This document shows, in pieces, positions 34,666 through 43,528 of a DNA stretch of 64,000 nt. Each line of letters starts with the position of its first letter. The stretch's first letter is position 1. The position numbers and the translations under genes were made by a program. The DNA comes from Niallia sp052318935 (GTDB lineage Bacteria > Bacillota > Bacilli > Bacillales > Cytobacillaceae): assembly GCA_052318935.1 (NCBI GenBank), contig JBQRKO010000003.1, one strand, 5' to 3'. A model generated the notes under the pieces. It was not told the origin of the DNA, did no database searches, and worked only from the letters and a program-made list of their open reading frames with translations.

Positions 34666-35135
34666 ATATTACATTAGTTCGAATTGATGATCGTTTAATT
34701 CATGGTCAGGTTGCTACAGCTTGGTCAAAAGAAGCAGATTGTGAACGTATTATTGTCGTATCTGATGAGGTGGCAAAAGATACATTAAGAAAAACACTGT
34801 TGATTTCTGTATCCCCTCCAGGGATTAAAGCAAGTGTAGTTCCAATCGATAAAATGCTCAGAGCCTATAGTAATCCTAAATATGAAGGCGTTAAAACTTT
34901 GCTTCTTTTCACTAACCCAACTGATATTGTAAGAGTAGTGGAGGGTGGAGTGAAAATTGATAAAGTAAACGTCGGCGGGATGAGCTTTAAAGAAGGAAAA
35001 AGACCGCTTGCCAACGCGATCAATGTTGACGAAAAAGATATAGAAGCCTTTAAAAAACTTGATAGCTATCATATTAAATTAGAAATAAGACATGCAATTA
35101 CAGATCCAAAAGTTGATTTAATGACTAGATTGTAA
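34662..35135 (+). CDS. PTS mannose/fructose-family EIIB component
   Basis: A 157-residue EIIB. The N-terminus MNITLVRIDDRLIHGQVATAW contains the phospho-His15. GGMSFKEGKRPLANAINVDEKD and HAITDPKVDLMTRL are typical of the family. It phosphorylates the incoming sugar held by EIIC/EIID. Its start overlaps the EIIA stop (ATGA). Confidence 0.95.
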   Translation: MNITLVRIDDRLIHGQVATAWSKEADCERIIVVSDEVAKDTLRKTLLISVSPPGIKASVVPIDKMLRAYSNPKYEGVKTLLLFTNPTDIVRVVEGGVKIDKVNVGGMSFKEGKRPLANAINVDEKDIEAFKKLDSYHIKLEIRHAITDPKVDLMTRL

Positions 35136-35200
35136 GTGCATACCTTGTCCTAATAGCTTTTTATATTAATAAAATTATACTTTTTGAGAGGTGAATAATC

Positions 35201-36013
35201 GTGACGACTTTACAAATTGTTTTAATTCTTATAATCGCTGCGATCACAGGGATGGGCAGTGTATTAGATGCCTTTCAAACACATCGTCCAATCGTTGCTT
35301 GTACATTAATCGGTCTTGTACTTGGAGACCTTAAAACAGGGATTATTCTTGGCGGTACATTAGAAATGATGGCCCTTGGCTGGATGAATATCGGTGCAGC
35401 AATGGCACCAGATACGGCGATGGCCAGTGTTATATCTACTATTCTTGTTATTACAGCAAACCAAAGCATCGGAAAAGGGATTGCCGTTGCAGTAGCTTTA
35501 GCTGCCGCCGGCCAAGTACTGACAATCTTCGCAAGAACGTTAACAATCGGATTACAGCATCGTGCCGATAAATATGCAGAAGAAGGCAATTTTAATGGTA
35601 TTGATCGAATGCATTATTTCGGTCTCGCCATCCAAGCGCTGCGCGTTGTTATTCCAACTTTAATCGTAAGTTTAATCAGCGTTCATTCTTTCGAAGCTAT
35701 GTTGAACAGCATTCCAGAAGTGATTACAAAAGGACTGCAAATTGGAGGCGGAATTGTCGTTATTGTCGGTTATGCCATGATTATTAACATGATGGGCGCT
35801 AAATATTTAATGCCATTTTTCTTCCTTGGATTTGTATTCGCAGCATTTTTAAACTTTAACCTAGTGGCATTTGGTGTCATAGGAATAGTTGCTGCAATTG
35901 TTTATATTCAATTGCATCCAAAATATAACGTTGCGAAAAACCAAGCTGTCGCAGCTGCTTCACCAACCAATGCAAGTTTTGACGATGATTTAGATGATGA
36001 TTTAGACAGTTAA
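35201..36013 (+). CDS. PTS mannose/fructose/sorbose-family EIIC permease
   Basis: A 270-residue membrane protein with about seven or eight hydrophobic spans. Family motifs are LQIVLILIIAAITGMGSVLDAFQTHRPI, LGGTLEMMALGWMNIGAAMAPD and MPFFFLGFVFAAFLNF. The acidic tail (FDDDLDDDLDS) is typical. GTG 35201 follows GAGAGG. With EIID it forms the sugar channel; the substrate (mannose, fructose, glucosamine or similar) is not fixed. Confidence 0.95.
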   Translation: MTTLQIVLILIIAAITGMGSVLDAFQTHRPIVACTLIGLVLGDLKTGIILGGTLEMMALGWMNIGAAMAPDTAMASVISTILVITANQSIGKGIAVAVALAAAGQVLTIFARTLTIGLQHRADKYAEEGNFNGIDRMHYFGLAIQALRVVIPTLIVSLISVHSFEAMLNSIPEVITKGLQIGGGIVVIVGYAMIINMMGAKYLMPFFFLGFVFAAFLNFNLVAFGVIGIVAAIVYIQLHPKYNVAKNQAVAAASPTNASFDDDLDDDLDS

Positions 36014-36090
36014 GAAAAGCGGAAGCGCCTTGTTCATCTGGGTTGAATAGTATACTTTTTTATCTTTTTAACAAAAAGGAGGCAATCAAT

Positions 36091-36960
36091 ATGGGTGAAT
36101 CATTAAAGAAAACATCTATCGAAACGGAAATACAAACAGAAGAAGTAAAATTAACAAAAAAAGATTTAACGAAAATGTTTTTCCGGACAAATCTATTATT
36201 AGGATCCTTTAACTTTGAGAGAATGCAGGCAATTGGATATTGCTATTCCATGATCCCAGCCATTAAAAGACTGTATAAAAAAGGAGAAGATCGCAACAAA
36301 GCACTGAAACGCGGTTTAGAGTTTTTTAATACACAGCCGTTTTTAGCCGCACCAATCATTGGCGTTAACGCTGCGATGGAAGAGAAAAAAGCAAATGGTG
36401 CAGAAATTGAAGATAGTTCTATTGCTGGTGTAAAAGTCGGTCTAATGGGACCACTTGCTGGTGTCGGGGATCCTATTTTCTGGGGTACGCTGCGCCCTGT
36501 ACTTGGTGCACTTGGGGCATCTATTGCATTAACTGGAAGCATTATTGGACCGCTTATTTTCTTCCTGGTATTTAATGTGATCCGTTTAGGTGTTGTATGG
36601 TATGGTGTACGCTACGGCTACAGTAAAGGGATGGAAATCATCTCCGACCTTGCAGGAAACAGACTGCAAAAATTAACAGAAGGCGCCTCCATTCTGGGTC
36701 TCTTCGTAATGGGTGCGCTAGTATGTAAGTGGACCAGTATCAATATTCCTGTTAAAATTGCAGAGTTAACTGACCAAGCAGGCAATACAACCGTTACAAC
36801 AATTCAAAGTGTACTGGATCAATTAATGCCAGGATTAGTTCCATTATTATTAACCTTCTTAGTTGCTAAACTATTAAAGAAAAAAGTAAATCCATTGATA
36901 TTAATCTTATCGATTTTTGTCATCGGTATTTTAGGCTACTGGGCAAAAATTTTAGCGTAA
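36091..36960 (+). CDS. PTS mannose/fructose/sorbose-family EIID component
   Basis: A 289-residue EIID. ATG 36091 follows a strong AAGGAGG; an in-frame start at 36043 has none. Motifs are LTKKDLTKMFFRTNLLLGSFNFERMQAIGYCYSMIPAIKRLY, GVKVGLMGPLAGVGDPIFWGTLRPVLGALGASIA and WYGVRYGYSKGMEII. The C-terminus is membrane-embedded. Last gene of the operon; no levanase or other glycosidase follows, unlike B. subtilis levDEFG-sacC. Confidence 0.95.
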   Translation: MGESLKKTSIETEIQTEEVKLTKKDLTKMFFRTNLLLGSFNFERMQAIGYCYSMIPAIKRLYKKGEDRNKALKRGLEFFNTQPFLAAPIIGVNAAMEEKKANGAEIEDSSIAGVKVGLMGPLAGVGDPIFWGTLRPVLGALGASIALTGSIIGPLIFFLVFNVIRLGVVWYGVRYGYSKGMEIISDLAGNRLQKLTEGASILGLFVMGALVCKWTSINIPVKIAELTDQAGNTTVTTIQSVLDQLMPGLVPLLLTFLVAKLLKKKVNPLILILSIFVIGILGYWAKILA

Positions 36961-37002
36961 TTCGCTTAGGATTGCTGTATAGCCATTAAATATTTGCATG
37001 AT

Positions 37003-37051
37003 TAAGGGATTCTGATTTCTTCGTTGTTTCTTGAGGAAATAGAATCCCTTT
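37003..37051. terminator. Bidirectional terminator after PTS operon
   Basis: AAGGGATTCT / AGAATCCCTT stem between the converging EIID and HAD phosphatase genes. Confidence 0.8.
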
Positions 37052-37059
37052 TCGGTTAA

Positions 37060-37878
37060 TTACTGTTCTTTATTACTAAAGTATTGATCGATTACTTTTA
37101 CAATCCCGTCTTCATCATTACTGCTTGTAATTAAATCTGCAGCATCTTTTACAATCTGTGGTGCATTCCCCATTGCTACCCCTAATCCAGCATACTTCAG
37201 CATATCGATATCATTATAATTATCACCGAATGCCATTATTTCATCTTGATAAATTCCTAATTGATTTGCAAGAATACAAATGGCATTAGATTTTTTAACA
37301 CCTTCTGCCATTATCTCCAAATAAGTTGCTTTAGATTTATAGATAGAGAGTTTGGGATAATCCTTCTTTAGCTCCTTTTCAAGTGAAGTAATATGCTCAG
37401 GTGTACCCATACATAAAATTTTGTAAACAGATGGATAAGATGACGAATGAAAAACAAAAATTTTTGGGATAATGCTGGTTATTTCTTGCTCCTGTTCTAC
37501 CCATTCATCCTTCAGAGATTCCACAAACCAATTGTCTTTACTGTACATGGTGAAACAAACTGATGGAAACTGTAAAGAAACTAACTTGTAAATTTCTTCA
37601 ACATCTTTTTCCTTCATTGTCGCTTTATACAATATCTCTCTTTCCCCATTTATTTGTTCTTTTCCTAATAATAGTGCTCCACTAAAACAAATAATCGGTT
37701 CATTTAGTTGACAAGATTTCAGCAGCGGAAAGATCCCTTCTGGCATTCTTGCTGAAACGAGAGCAAAAGGAATCCCTTTATGCTGTAAAAATTTTAAGGA
37801 GTTTTGTGTTTCTTCACTAATTTGGTGATTAGAATTTAACAATGTTCCATCAATATCACTGAAAATAAGTTTATACAC
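37060..37878 (-). CDS. Cof-type HAD-IIB sugar-phosphate phosphatase
   Basis: About 272 residues. GTG 37878 is 9 nt after GGGAG; an ATG three codons earlier overlaps that site. Motif I is LIFSDIDGTLL, motif II FALVSARMP, and the C-terminal motif MAFGDNYNDIDMLKYAGLGVAMGNA. Members remove phosphate from sugar phosphates or flavin intermediates. It lies downstream of a DeoR regulator on the same strand, suggesting a shared sugar-phosphate response. Confidence 0.9.
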   Translation of the reverse strand: MYKLIFSDIDGTLLNSNHQISEETQNSLKFLQHKGIPFALVSARMPEGIFPLLKSCQLNEPIICFSGALLLGKEQINGEREILYKATMKEKDVEEIYKLVSLQFPSVCFTMYSKDNWFVESLKDEWVEQEQEITSIIPKIFVFHSSSYPSVYKILCMGTPEHITSLEKELKKDYPKLSIYKSKATYLEIMAEGVKKSNAICILANQLGIYQDEIMAFGDNYNDIDMLKYAGLGVAMGNAPQIVKDAADLITSSNDEDGIVKVIDQYFSNKEQ

Positions 37879-37909
37879 CCTTATCATCTCCCAATCTACT
37901 GATTATTCT

Positions 37910-38665
37910 TTAATCAGCAATACAAAGCATTATGTTATGAGCAGAAATAATGTCGCAAAATACGGGCGGAGGCGACTGATCTGTAATAAGAACATGTATG
38001 TTCTCCCAGTTCATCCCTTTATAGTAACTATTTGAAGAAAATTTATTAAAATCAGCCAGAATAATATTTTTAGAACTTTTATGAACAACCATGTTTTTAA
38101 TGGAAGCATCTTCTTTATCTTCAAAGTAAATGCCATCTTCCATAACCGCAGCTGCCCCTAGAAAAGCAGCATCAAATTTGATTTTATCTAGTTGATTGAT
38201 ACTTTCGATATCAAAGAAAAAACGATTTTGTTCATTTAATTTTCCCCCGAAAAGAAAAAGGGAAGCATATGATTGATTAGCCAGCACTTCTGCAATATCT
38301 AAAGAATGAGTAAATACTTGCATCTGCTTATTTACTTGTTCTGCCAAGCAACAAACCGTTGTTGAAACATCAAAGAAATAAACTCCATCTTTATCCAAAA
38401 AGCCTGAAGCATACTTGCCGATTCTTCTTTTTTCATTTGAAAACGATTGAACTCTTTCTCTATAAGCTAAAATCGTCTCCTTTATCGCAGGCAGAGAAAT
38501 TCCGCCATGTGTTCGGATTGCCGCACCTTGCTCTACCAGCTTTACTATATCCCTTCTTGCCGTATCTCGAGAAATATTAAAGCGCTCACAAATTTCTTGA
38601 ACAGCCATGCTATGTTGTTTATTTAATATTTCAAGTATTTTAACAAGTCGTTCTTCTTGATACAT
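37910..38665 (-). CDS. DeoR/GlpR-family transcriptional regulator
   Basis: A 251-residue regulator. The N-terminal HTH is RLVKILEILNKQHSMAVQEICERFNISRDTARRDIVKLVEQGAAIRTHGGI, followed by the sugar-phosphate-binding domain (YFFDVSTTVCCLAEQV, FLGAAAVMEDGIYFEDKEDASIK). It is transcribed ahead of the Cof-type phosphatase. It may respond to a sugar phosphate produced by the neighbouring PTS; that link is positional only. Confidence 0.9.
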   Translation of the reverse strand: MYQEERLVKILEILNKQHSMAVQEICERFNISRDTARRDIVKLVEQGAAIRTHGGISLPAIKETILAYRERVQSFSNEKRRIGKYASGFLDKDGVYFFDVSTTVCCLAEQVNKQMQVFTHSLDIAEVLANQSYASLFLFGGKLNEQNRFFFDIESINQLDKIKFDAAFLGAAAVMEDGIYFEDKEDASIKNMVVHKSSKNIILADFNKFSSNSYYKGMNWENIHVLITDQSPPPVFCDIISAHNIMLCIAD

Positions 38666-38770
38666 ATTAACCTCCTTTATATAAGTAATTATAAGTATTT
38701 ATGTAAGTAATTACAAGTGATAAACACTTGTTTTTCAATAAATTAACAAAAAAACACTTATATCAAAAGG

Positions 38771-38809
38771 AAAAAAATCTCCTTTCAAGTAGAAAAAGGA
38801 GATTTTTTT
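38771..38809. terminator. Terminator-like hairpin
   Basis: AAAAATCTCCTTT / AAAGGAGATTTTTTT between the DeoR promoter region and the second-family repeat. Confidence 0.65.
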
Positions 38810-38859
38810 CTTTGGCTATGTTTAAGCTCATTGTTGATTTTGGCACTATGTTGATTGGA

Positions 38860-39140
38860 GCGGAAGGTGTGAGACTCCTGCAGGAAAAGCGAGTCAGAGG
38901 GAGACCCCACAGGCGCACAGCAAGGCCACTGAAAAAGTCCATCGGAAAGGAAAAAGATACGAACAACCTACTATATATAGAATGATAAACTCATTTGTCA
39001 TCTGTATATAGATGACAATTCAAGTTTTTTTAAAAAATAATCAGTTTTTCAGTGGCCTCCGCACAGCGCTGAGGATGCTCCCAGACCGCCCGCGGAAAGC
39101 GAACGCCTGGAGCGGAAATCAACAGGCAAGTTTAACAGCC
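38860..39140. repeat. Second dispersed-repeat family (two halves around a 100-bp spacer)
   Basis: A GC-rich block (GAGACTCCTGCAGGAAAAGC, GGGAGACCCCACAGGCGCAC, GGCCACTGAAAAA) is followed by about 100 AT-rich bases. A second block begins TTTTTCAGTGGCC and continues CCGCGGAAAGCGAACGCC, GGAGCGGAAATCAAC. The GGCCACTGAAAAA arms are inverted. Similar GC-rich intergenic blocks are common in Bacillaceae. It lacks the GGCTGTTTTC ends of the other family. Confidence 0.7.
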
Positions 39141-39149
39141 CCTTTCCTT

Positions 39150-40487
39150 TTAAAACTGCTTTCTTCTTGTAGAAGAAGGAATATTTAATTCTTCGCGATA
39201 CTTTGTAATAACACGTCTTGACACAAACATTTTATGATTTGTTTCTAATAATTTTTTTATTTTCTCATCAGAAATAGGATGCTTTTTATCTTCTTCCTTT
39301 ATTAAATCAATCATTGCTTTTTTTACAGCAGCAGACGATAGTTCCTTTTCATTTTCCCCTTTCATTCCTTGACTAAAAAATGATTTTAAAGGAATTATTC
39401 CAAATGATGTTTCCATATATTTATTGGCAACTACACGGCTGATGGTTGATTCATGTACACCGAGTGCATCTGCTACTTGTTTTAATGTTAATGGCTTTAA
39501 TTTACTCGAACCTTTATCAAAAAAATCGCTTTGCAGTTGTGCAATAATGGTACTAACTTGAAGTAAAATAGCCTCTCTTTGCTTTAAACCGTTTCGCAAT
39601 GATTGAAATTCTGCATATTTCTTGTGTATATACTCATACTCCTTTCCTTTTTTATTTTTTAAAAGGAACATATAATCTTCATTTATAGTAAACTTAGGAA
39701 AAAATTGAGTTTTCAACTGGATTTCGAAGTTGCCATTTACACAATAAACAGAAACATCTGGTCGGATATATAATGACAAATCTTGCTGAAAGCATAGACC
39801 AGGTCTCGGCTGAAGTTCTAGAACCTTCATTTGCACTTCTTGAATAGCAGATACGTCTACACTTAATTCTTTTGCAATCTTTTTCCACTTTTTCTCTGCA
39901 AAAAGAACAAAATAATCGGCTACAATAGCAGCTGCCAATTTGTCTTCCGGATATTTTTTTTTCAACTGAAGCAGCAAACAATCCTGCAGATTTCTTGCCC
40001 CAACTCCAGTCGGTTCCAAGCTTTGCAATAAAGTTAAATAATTTCTTCCTTCTTCTGCTGTAAGTGATAAATTAGCAGCAATTTCTTCTAACGATGTAGT
40101 TAAATAACCATTTTCATTAAGACTATAAATAAAATATGCTAACTTCTTGTAATCGTTTTCATTTATTTTTAACAATCTTGCCTGCTCCAAAAGAAACTCC
40201 GCTAATGTTGTACCATTTGTATCTTTTAAATTTTCAATGATGTCGTTTTTTTCACTCGTATTTTGTTGTCTTTTTTCTTTCCTAGGAAATTCATCGCCAT
40301 CTCCTTGCGCCACAGCATTCTGCAAACTTTGTTCACATTCTATTAACGGATTCTCCATTGCTTGTTCACGAATATAATCAAGCAAGTCATCAGTAGAATA
40401 TGCTAAAAGTGATATCGTTTGAAGCATTTCGTGATTTAAAACCATCGCTGCTTTTTGATATTGTAAAATAGTTGGCTGCAGATTCAT
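39150..40487 (-). CDS. rpoN: RNA polymerase sigma-54 factor
   Basis: A 445-residue sigma-54 (SigL). ATG 40487 follows GGAGGG. Region I is the Gln/Leu-rich start (LQPTILQYQKAAMVLNHEML, QTISLLAYS). Region III holds the DNA-binding helix-turn-helix (TLKQVADALGVHESTISRVV), and the RpoN box is RRVITKYREEL near the C-terminus. It recognises -24/-12 promoters such as the one at 34174 and needs LevR-type activators to open DNA. It lies a few kilobases from that activator and its target operon. Confidence 0.96.
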   Translation of the reverse strand: MNLQPTILQYQKAAMVLNHEMLQTISLLAYSTDDLLDYIREQAMENPLIECEQSLQNAVAQGDGDEFPRKEKRQQNTSEKNDIIENLKDTNGTTLAEFLLEQARLLKINENDYKKLAYFIYSLNENGYLTTSLEEIAANLSLTAEEGRNYLTLLQSLEPTGVGARNLQDCLLLQLKKKYPEDKLAAAIVADYFVLFAEKKWKKIAKELSVDVSAIQEVQMKVLELQPRPGLCFQQDLSLYIRPDVSVYCVNGNFEIQLKTQFFPKFTINEDYMFLLKNKKGKEYEYIHKKYAEFQSLRNGLKQREAILLQVSTIIAQLQSDFFDKGSSKLKPLTLKQVADALGVHESTISRVVANKYMETSFGIIPLKSFFSQGMKGENEKELSSAAVKKAMIDLIKEEDKKHPISDEKIKKLLETNHKMFVSRRVITKYREELNIPSSTRRKQF

Positions 40488-40969
40488 CTTAATCCCTCCA
40501 AACATCCAAATACTATTAATGAATTCGTTAAAACCGCGGACTTTCCTTTATATACCATCTCATGAACAAAACTTGCTTCTTTTTCCCTTCTTTTGTCCTT
40601 CATGAGCCGTCTCATGGATTTCTTCCTTACTTCTTCACTTCCATCATTACGTAGCTCCGGACTTTGTAACTTCAAGGCCCTTGGCTTTATCTACTCTGCT
40701 TTTTGAACATCTACTGATACTGAATATAGGCTGCATTTATTGATAAAAATATGAATGCGTTTTCTTTTAATAGTAAAAATTTTTAGATAATTAAATATTA
40801 TACTATCATTATATCGAATTTGCATAATATTTACTATAGGTTATTAGTGAATACAAAACATAAAATTGGCAATGATAAACGTGATATTGCCGAGAATACA
40901 TAAACATTGATTGTCTTCATTCATACCATCGTAATGAACAGTAAAGTATATATAGAAAGGTCCGATTTT

Positions 40970-41596
40970 ATGACTATATATGTAGAGGTTGCGATAAAAT
41001 TAACCATAGGATTTTTTTGTTTAATTATCTTGATGAATTTGTCTGGAAAAGGAAACTTAGCACCGATGACTGCAGCTGATCAGATTCAAAACTATGTATT
41101 AGGGGGCATTGTTGGAGGAATTATTTACAGTCCTGCAATCACAATAATGCAGTTTTTGATTGTTTTATTGATATGGGGGTTTTTAGTCTACATTATCCGG
41201 ATTTTAAGACTGAAAAATCGATTTGTAAAACAATTTATCGATGGGGAAAGAATTGTCGTTGTGCAGGATGGTGTCTTGCTGATTGATAATTTTAAAAAAG
41301 CTAAGTTATCAACGAAAACATTTCATACGATGCTGCGGTTAAAAGATATCCATTATATTGGCTCATTAAAAAAAGCCCAAATTGAACAAAATGGTCAATT
41401 AACTGTAATTCATATGGATGATGAAGATTATTCTTATATGTTAATATCCGATGGAGATATTCATCAAGAAGGATTAGAGGATATCGGCAAAGACGAAAAA
41501 TGGCTGCATACCATGTTAGAAGAAAAAGGCTATAAAATAGAAGATGTCTTTTTTGCCGAATATTATAAAAATGATTTAAAGCTTTATACATATTAA
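40970..41596 (+). CDS. DUF421 / YetF-family membrane protein
   Basis: A 208-residue protein from ATG 40970 after GAAAGG. There are three hydrophobic spans in the first 90 residues, with the family motif MNLSGKGNLAPMTAADQIQNYVLGGIVGGIIYSP, then a cytosolic domain (FVKQFIDGERIVVVQDGVLLIDNFKKAKLS). In spore-formers, YetF/YdfR-like proteins are exporter- or germination-related, but function is unsettled. The 40506-40969 gap between rpoN and this gene shows only AT-rich promoter-like DNA. Confidence 0.87.
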   Translation: MTIYVEVAIKLTIGFFCLIILMNLSGKGNLAPMTAADQIQNYVLGGIVGGIIYSPAITIMQFLIVLLIWGFLVYIIRILRLKNRFVKQFIDGERIVVVQDGVLLIDNFKKAKLSTKTFHTMLRLKDIHYIGSLKKAQIEQNGQLTVIHMDDEDYSYMLISDGDIHQEGLEDIGKDEKWLHTMLEEKGYKIEDVFFAEYYKNDLKLYTY

Positions 41597-41605
41597 TTCT
41601 AATTG

Positions 41606-41639
41606 AAAGGGAAAACAAAATTTTTTGTTTTCCTTTTTT
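41606..41639 (+). terminator. Terminator after DUF421 gene
   Basis: AAAGGGAAAACAAAA / TTTTGTTTTCCTTTTTT hairpin. Confidence 0.8.
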
Positions 41640-41748
41640 CTCTTTTTTAAAAGTTGGCATCTTTGTAAAAATTTGAAATGTAAAAATCATAATGATAGAC
41701 TATTAAACAGCTAATCTTTCAATTAAAAGGAGCGTGTCCTAGTTTATC

Positions 41749-42282
41749 ATGAACTGGAAAAAAATTCTTTTATGGTGTTTCGGCATTATTATTGGCGGAG
41801 GTGCGCTTATTGCCTCTGTATCTTTTGGGTTGCTGCTTTTTTTAGAAAAAGAAAAAGCACAACAAACAGGGAAGAGTGCAGCTGTTGGAGAATCAGCGGA
41901 TTTTACTAAAAAAACCGTCAATGATCCTGTCGAGGAAGATGTCGTAACACTAGCGGATGAAACAAATGGCCATACCTTTATTGCAGACTGGCATAATTTT
42001 TACAATGAGACACTCGGTTGGGGAAAAATGGAGACAGCTAGTTACAGCGAACAAAAAGAAGCGGCTTCCTCCATCCTGCAGCAATTAGAGAATGTATCGG
42101 TAAAAAATAAAAAAATCAAACATGATCTGGAAAGCATTCAACAACATGCACAACAAGTCATAAACGGGGATGATCGAGATGCGATGCGTTTGCTTCATCG
42201 CTACTTTCACGATTTAGATATTTTATTTAATGGATATGATTATAATCAAACATTTGGCGTAACTGAATTTACAGGACAGTAG
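41749..42282 (+). CDS. Membrane-anchored hypothetical protein (DUF6241-like)
   Basis: A 177-residue protein with an N-terminal membrane anchor (ILLWCFGIIIGGGALIASVSFGLLLFL), a flexible linker, and an extracytoplasmic helical domain (NGHTFIADWHNFYNETLGWG, then DAMRLLHRYFHDLDILFNGY). It resembles DUF6241-type anchored proteins of Bacillus; function is unknown. The gene's 3' end forms a stem with sequence past the stop (GGCGTAACTGA / TCAGTTACGCC, 42256-42309) that can terminate transcription from both sides. Confidence 0.75.
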   Translation: MNWKKILLWCFGIIIGGGALIASVSFGLLLFLEKEKAQQTGKSAAVGESADFTKKTVNDPVEEDVVTLADETNGHTFIADWHNFYNETLGWGKMETASYSEQKEAASSILQQLENVSVKNKKIKHDLESIQQHAQQVINGDDRDAMRLLHRYFHDLDILFNGYDYNQTFGVTEFTGQ

Positions 42283-42325
42283 CAATATTTAAGTAAACTC
42301 AGTTACGCCATTGACCGCAAATAAT

Positions 42326-43414
42326 TTATTCATACGGTCTTTTTTGATCAAAATAATTTGGTGTTTTCACTTCGTTGTCATATTGCTTATTAAAAATATG
42401 GGTTGTCGCTGGTGATAAAGGCGGAATAAGCCATGCCCAATTCCCAGTAACTTCTCTTCCTTTCACTTGCTCTTTCTTTTCAAATGTTTTAAATTGCTGT
42501 GCAGCTGTATGATGATCAACAATCATTACTCCATCTTCACGGAAAGAATGTAAAACAGCAATATTTAATTCCACCAGTGCCCTGTCCTTCCACAAAGACA
42601 TATTTTTGTGCATATCCAACTCCATTAAAATACCTATTTTCGGCAGCATATTATAGCGATTTTCATCTGCCAAGTTTCTGGCTCCTATTTCTGTACCCAT
42701 ATACCAGCCATTAAATGGTGCAGCTGTATATGTAATACCGCCAATCTCTAAACACATGCTTGAAATAATCGGAACAGCGTACCACTTTAATTGTAAATCA
42801 ACGAACCGTCTAAATTCGGGATGGCGAATAGGTACTTCAAGCAGTAATTCTTCTGGAATATCAAAAACCTTTGGATGATTGTCATTGATTTGTACCACTA
42901 ATGGCAATACATCAAAATCGGTTTTGCTGCTGGTCCACCCTAATTTTTGACAGCATTCAGTAAACGCCAGAGAATCTGGATCCCCTATTACTCCCTCTTC
43001 TGTTTCATAACCTGCATAGCGTATTAATTGATGATTCCATATTCGCATCGTTGTTTCTTCCGTTTTTTGCTGGAATATCGTGATAGTTGGTCGTATTTGG
43101 CCACCATTTGTTGCATACGAAATATGATCAAACAAGGCATCCCGCATTTCCTCTTCAGTCTTCACTTCTCTTTTATCGATTACATGCAAGCTTTCCCAAA
43201 ACAGCCTCCCGATACAGCGATTACTATTTCGCCATGCCATTTTTGCTCCATGCTCTAACTCTTCCTTTGTATGTGTATAGTAGCCTTGTTCGTTTATTTC
43301 CTTTTTTATCTTATCTATTCTATCTTTTATTTGCTGTGCACTTTTGTTTAATTCGTGATAACAAGTATAAATAAATGCTGCTGCTTCTTGTAGAATGTCT
43401 ATTGATCGACGCAA
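42326..43414 (-). CDS. nos: Bacterial nitric oxide synthase oxygenase
   Basis: A 362-residue NOS oxygenase domain without a reductase domain, as in other Bacillus. TTG 43414 follows GGGAGG and gives the family length. The haem Cys is in WRNSNRCIGRLFW, and the arginine-binding Glu in GWYMGTEIGARNL. NGGQIRPTITIF and the pterin/dimer region (VTGNWAWLIPPLSPATTHIF) are present. It makes NO from arginine using borrowed reductases; NO protects against oxidants and some antibiotics. A catalase and an NO-related RIC gene lie elsewhere in the window. Confidence 0.95.
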   Translation of the reverse strand: MRRSIDILQEAAAFIYTCYHELNKSAQQIKDRIDKIKKEINEQGYYTHTKEELEHGAKMAWRNSNRCIGRLFWESLHVIDKREVKTEEEMRDALFDHISYATNGGQIRPTITIFQQKTEETTMRIWNHQLIRYAGYETEEGVIGDPDSLAFTECCQKLGWTSSKTDFDVLPLVVQINDNHPKVFDIPEELLLEVPIRHPEFRRFVDLQLKWYAVPIISSMCLEIGGITYTAAPFNGWYMGTEIGARNLADENRYNMLPKIGILMELDMHKNMSLWKDRALVELNIAVLHSFREDGVMIVDHHTAAQQFKTFEKKEQVKGREVTGNWAWLIPPLSPATTHIFNKQYDNEVKTPNYFDQKRPYE

Positions 43415-43528
43415 AATAGTCCTCCCTATTAGCAATACTGGCTTTATCATAACACAGCAGATTTTAAACGAAAAAGTAAACTACTTTCTCCAGACTATAA
43501 AAGCTCTAGTCCTCTTCCCACAGGTTTC

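Noticed and set aside
31085..36960. The PTS operon as a levan-degradation operon
   Set aside because: No levanase follows EIID, and the EIIC/EIID sequence alone does not fix fructose as substrate.
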